From positions 474-15,028 of the forward strand of contig JAFLEE010000104.1 of assembly GCA_017302015.1 (NCBI GenBank): a stretch of 14,555 nt of DNA. The letters run 5' to 3'. The stretch comes from Spirochaetota bacterium. GTDB taxonomy: Bacteria > Spirochaetota > UBA12135 > COTS27 > JAFLEE01. Of the stretch, positions 14,396 to 14,555 are shown in pieces (the stretch's first letter is position 1; the number at the start of each line of letters is the position of its first letter). Both the position numbers and the translations under genes were made by a program. The notes below the pieces were generated by a model. The model was not told where the DNA came from and ran no database searches. It saw nothing but the letters and a program-made list of their open reading frames with translations.

Positions 14396-14555
14396 GCGCC
14401 CGAGCACGTCGCGGCGGATTCGCCGCCATCATCGCCCTCCTCGCGGCCGGATTGGCCACCTGGATTTTCCTTCCTACTCGCCTGCCCGAAACTTTCGAAC
14501 CCCTCCCAAGACCCCCATCGCTTTCCCCCGACCTGGACCAGGTATGCTTCCCCCC
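14392..14555 (+). CDS. N-terminus of a membrane-anchored or secreted protein, runs off the window
   Basis: The ATG overlaps the stop of the upstream membrane-protein gene (ATGA), and 54 codons are visible without a stop. Residues 1-8 are basic (MSARARRG) and ~9-26 hydrophobic (FAAIIALLAAGLATWIFL), giving an uncleaved anchor or signal peptide, followed by a Pro-rich segment (LPETFEPLPRPPSLSP). There is no lipobox Cys directly after the hydrophobic stretch. The overlap implies co-expression and probably a shared pathway with the DUF6057-like protein. The function cannot be judged from this fragment. Confidence 0.7.
   Translation, partial: MSARARRGGFAAIIALLAAGLATWIFLPTRLPETFEPLPRPPSLSPDLDQVCFP

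Noticed and set aside
1-14555. CRISPR arrays, tRNA/rRNA genes, insertion sequences, toxin-antitoxin or defence genes
   Set aside because: No regularly spaced direct repeats, cloverleaf-like segments, transposase motifs or small toxin-antitoxin gene pairs were seen on reading both strands.

Overview
The window is strongly GC-rich and fully packed with genes. It encodes a Gram-negative-type (diderm) cell: there are several exported or outer-membrane proteins, one with an Omp85/BamA-like C-terminal barrel. A large LamG + GH42-like glycosidase, a GntR/LacI-hybrid regulator, a DUF6057-like membrane protein and a relic of an H-X9-DG prepilin together recall the PVC/Lentisphaerota-Verrucomicrobiota (or Sumerlaeota-like) gene repertoire. 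That placement is an inference from gene content, not a demonstrated taxonomy.

Region A (1-6617, + strand) is a tightly spaced run of five genes with 4-nt overlaps or 1-nt gaps at most junctions. In order they are: the 3' end of an unrecognised protein; a small secreted beta-strand-rich (probable outer-membrane) protein; a large three-part protein (zinc metalloprotease domain, TolB-like propeller, Omp85-like barrel); a QueD-type 6-carboxytetrahydropterin synthase; and an exported protein with a calcium-binding DxDxDG repeat and a transglutaminase-like core. A perfect 11-bp hairpin follows the last stop codon. Four of the five proteins are not housekeeping families and at least three are exported, so the run looks like an envelope operon that also carries a queuosine/deazapurine gene.

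Region B (6618-7441) is a 341-bp intergenic region followed by a small heat-shock protein gene (Hsp20). The gene has a strong Shine-Dalgarno and a near-consensus sigma-54 (-24/-12) promoter. A bidirectional terminator hairpin separates it from the convergent gene.

Region C (7468-12411) is a divergent pair: a 1274-aa secreted GH42-like protein on the minus strand and a GntR-wHTH/LacI-sensor regulator on the plus strand. The 87-bp spacer has a 44-base core with only one G or C. It holds a near-perfect sigma-70 promoter for the glycosidase, and a candidate promoter for the regulator whose -10 box overlaps the first. The likely logic is a sugar-responsive local regulator controlling the glycosidase and itself.

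Region D (12412-14555) starts with what I read as the C-terminal 56 codons of a decayed prepilin-like (H-X9-DG) gene on the minus strand. Next, on the plus strand, come a multi-membrane-span protein with a helical-repeat C-terminus (DUF6057-like) and, overlapping it by 4 nt, the start of a membrane-anchored or secreted protein that runs off the window. No tRNA, rRNA, CRISPR array, insertion sequence or complete mobile element was seen. I found no obviously new multi-gene defence or conflict system. The most distinctive items are the protease-propeller-barrel fusion, the sigma-54-driven hsp20, the overlapping divergent promoters and the prepilin relic.
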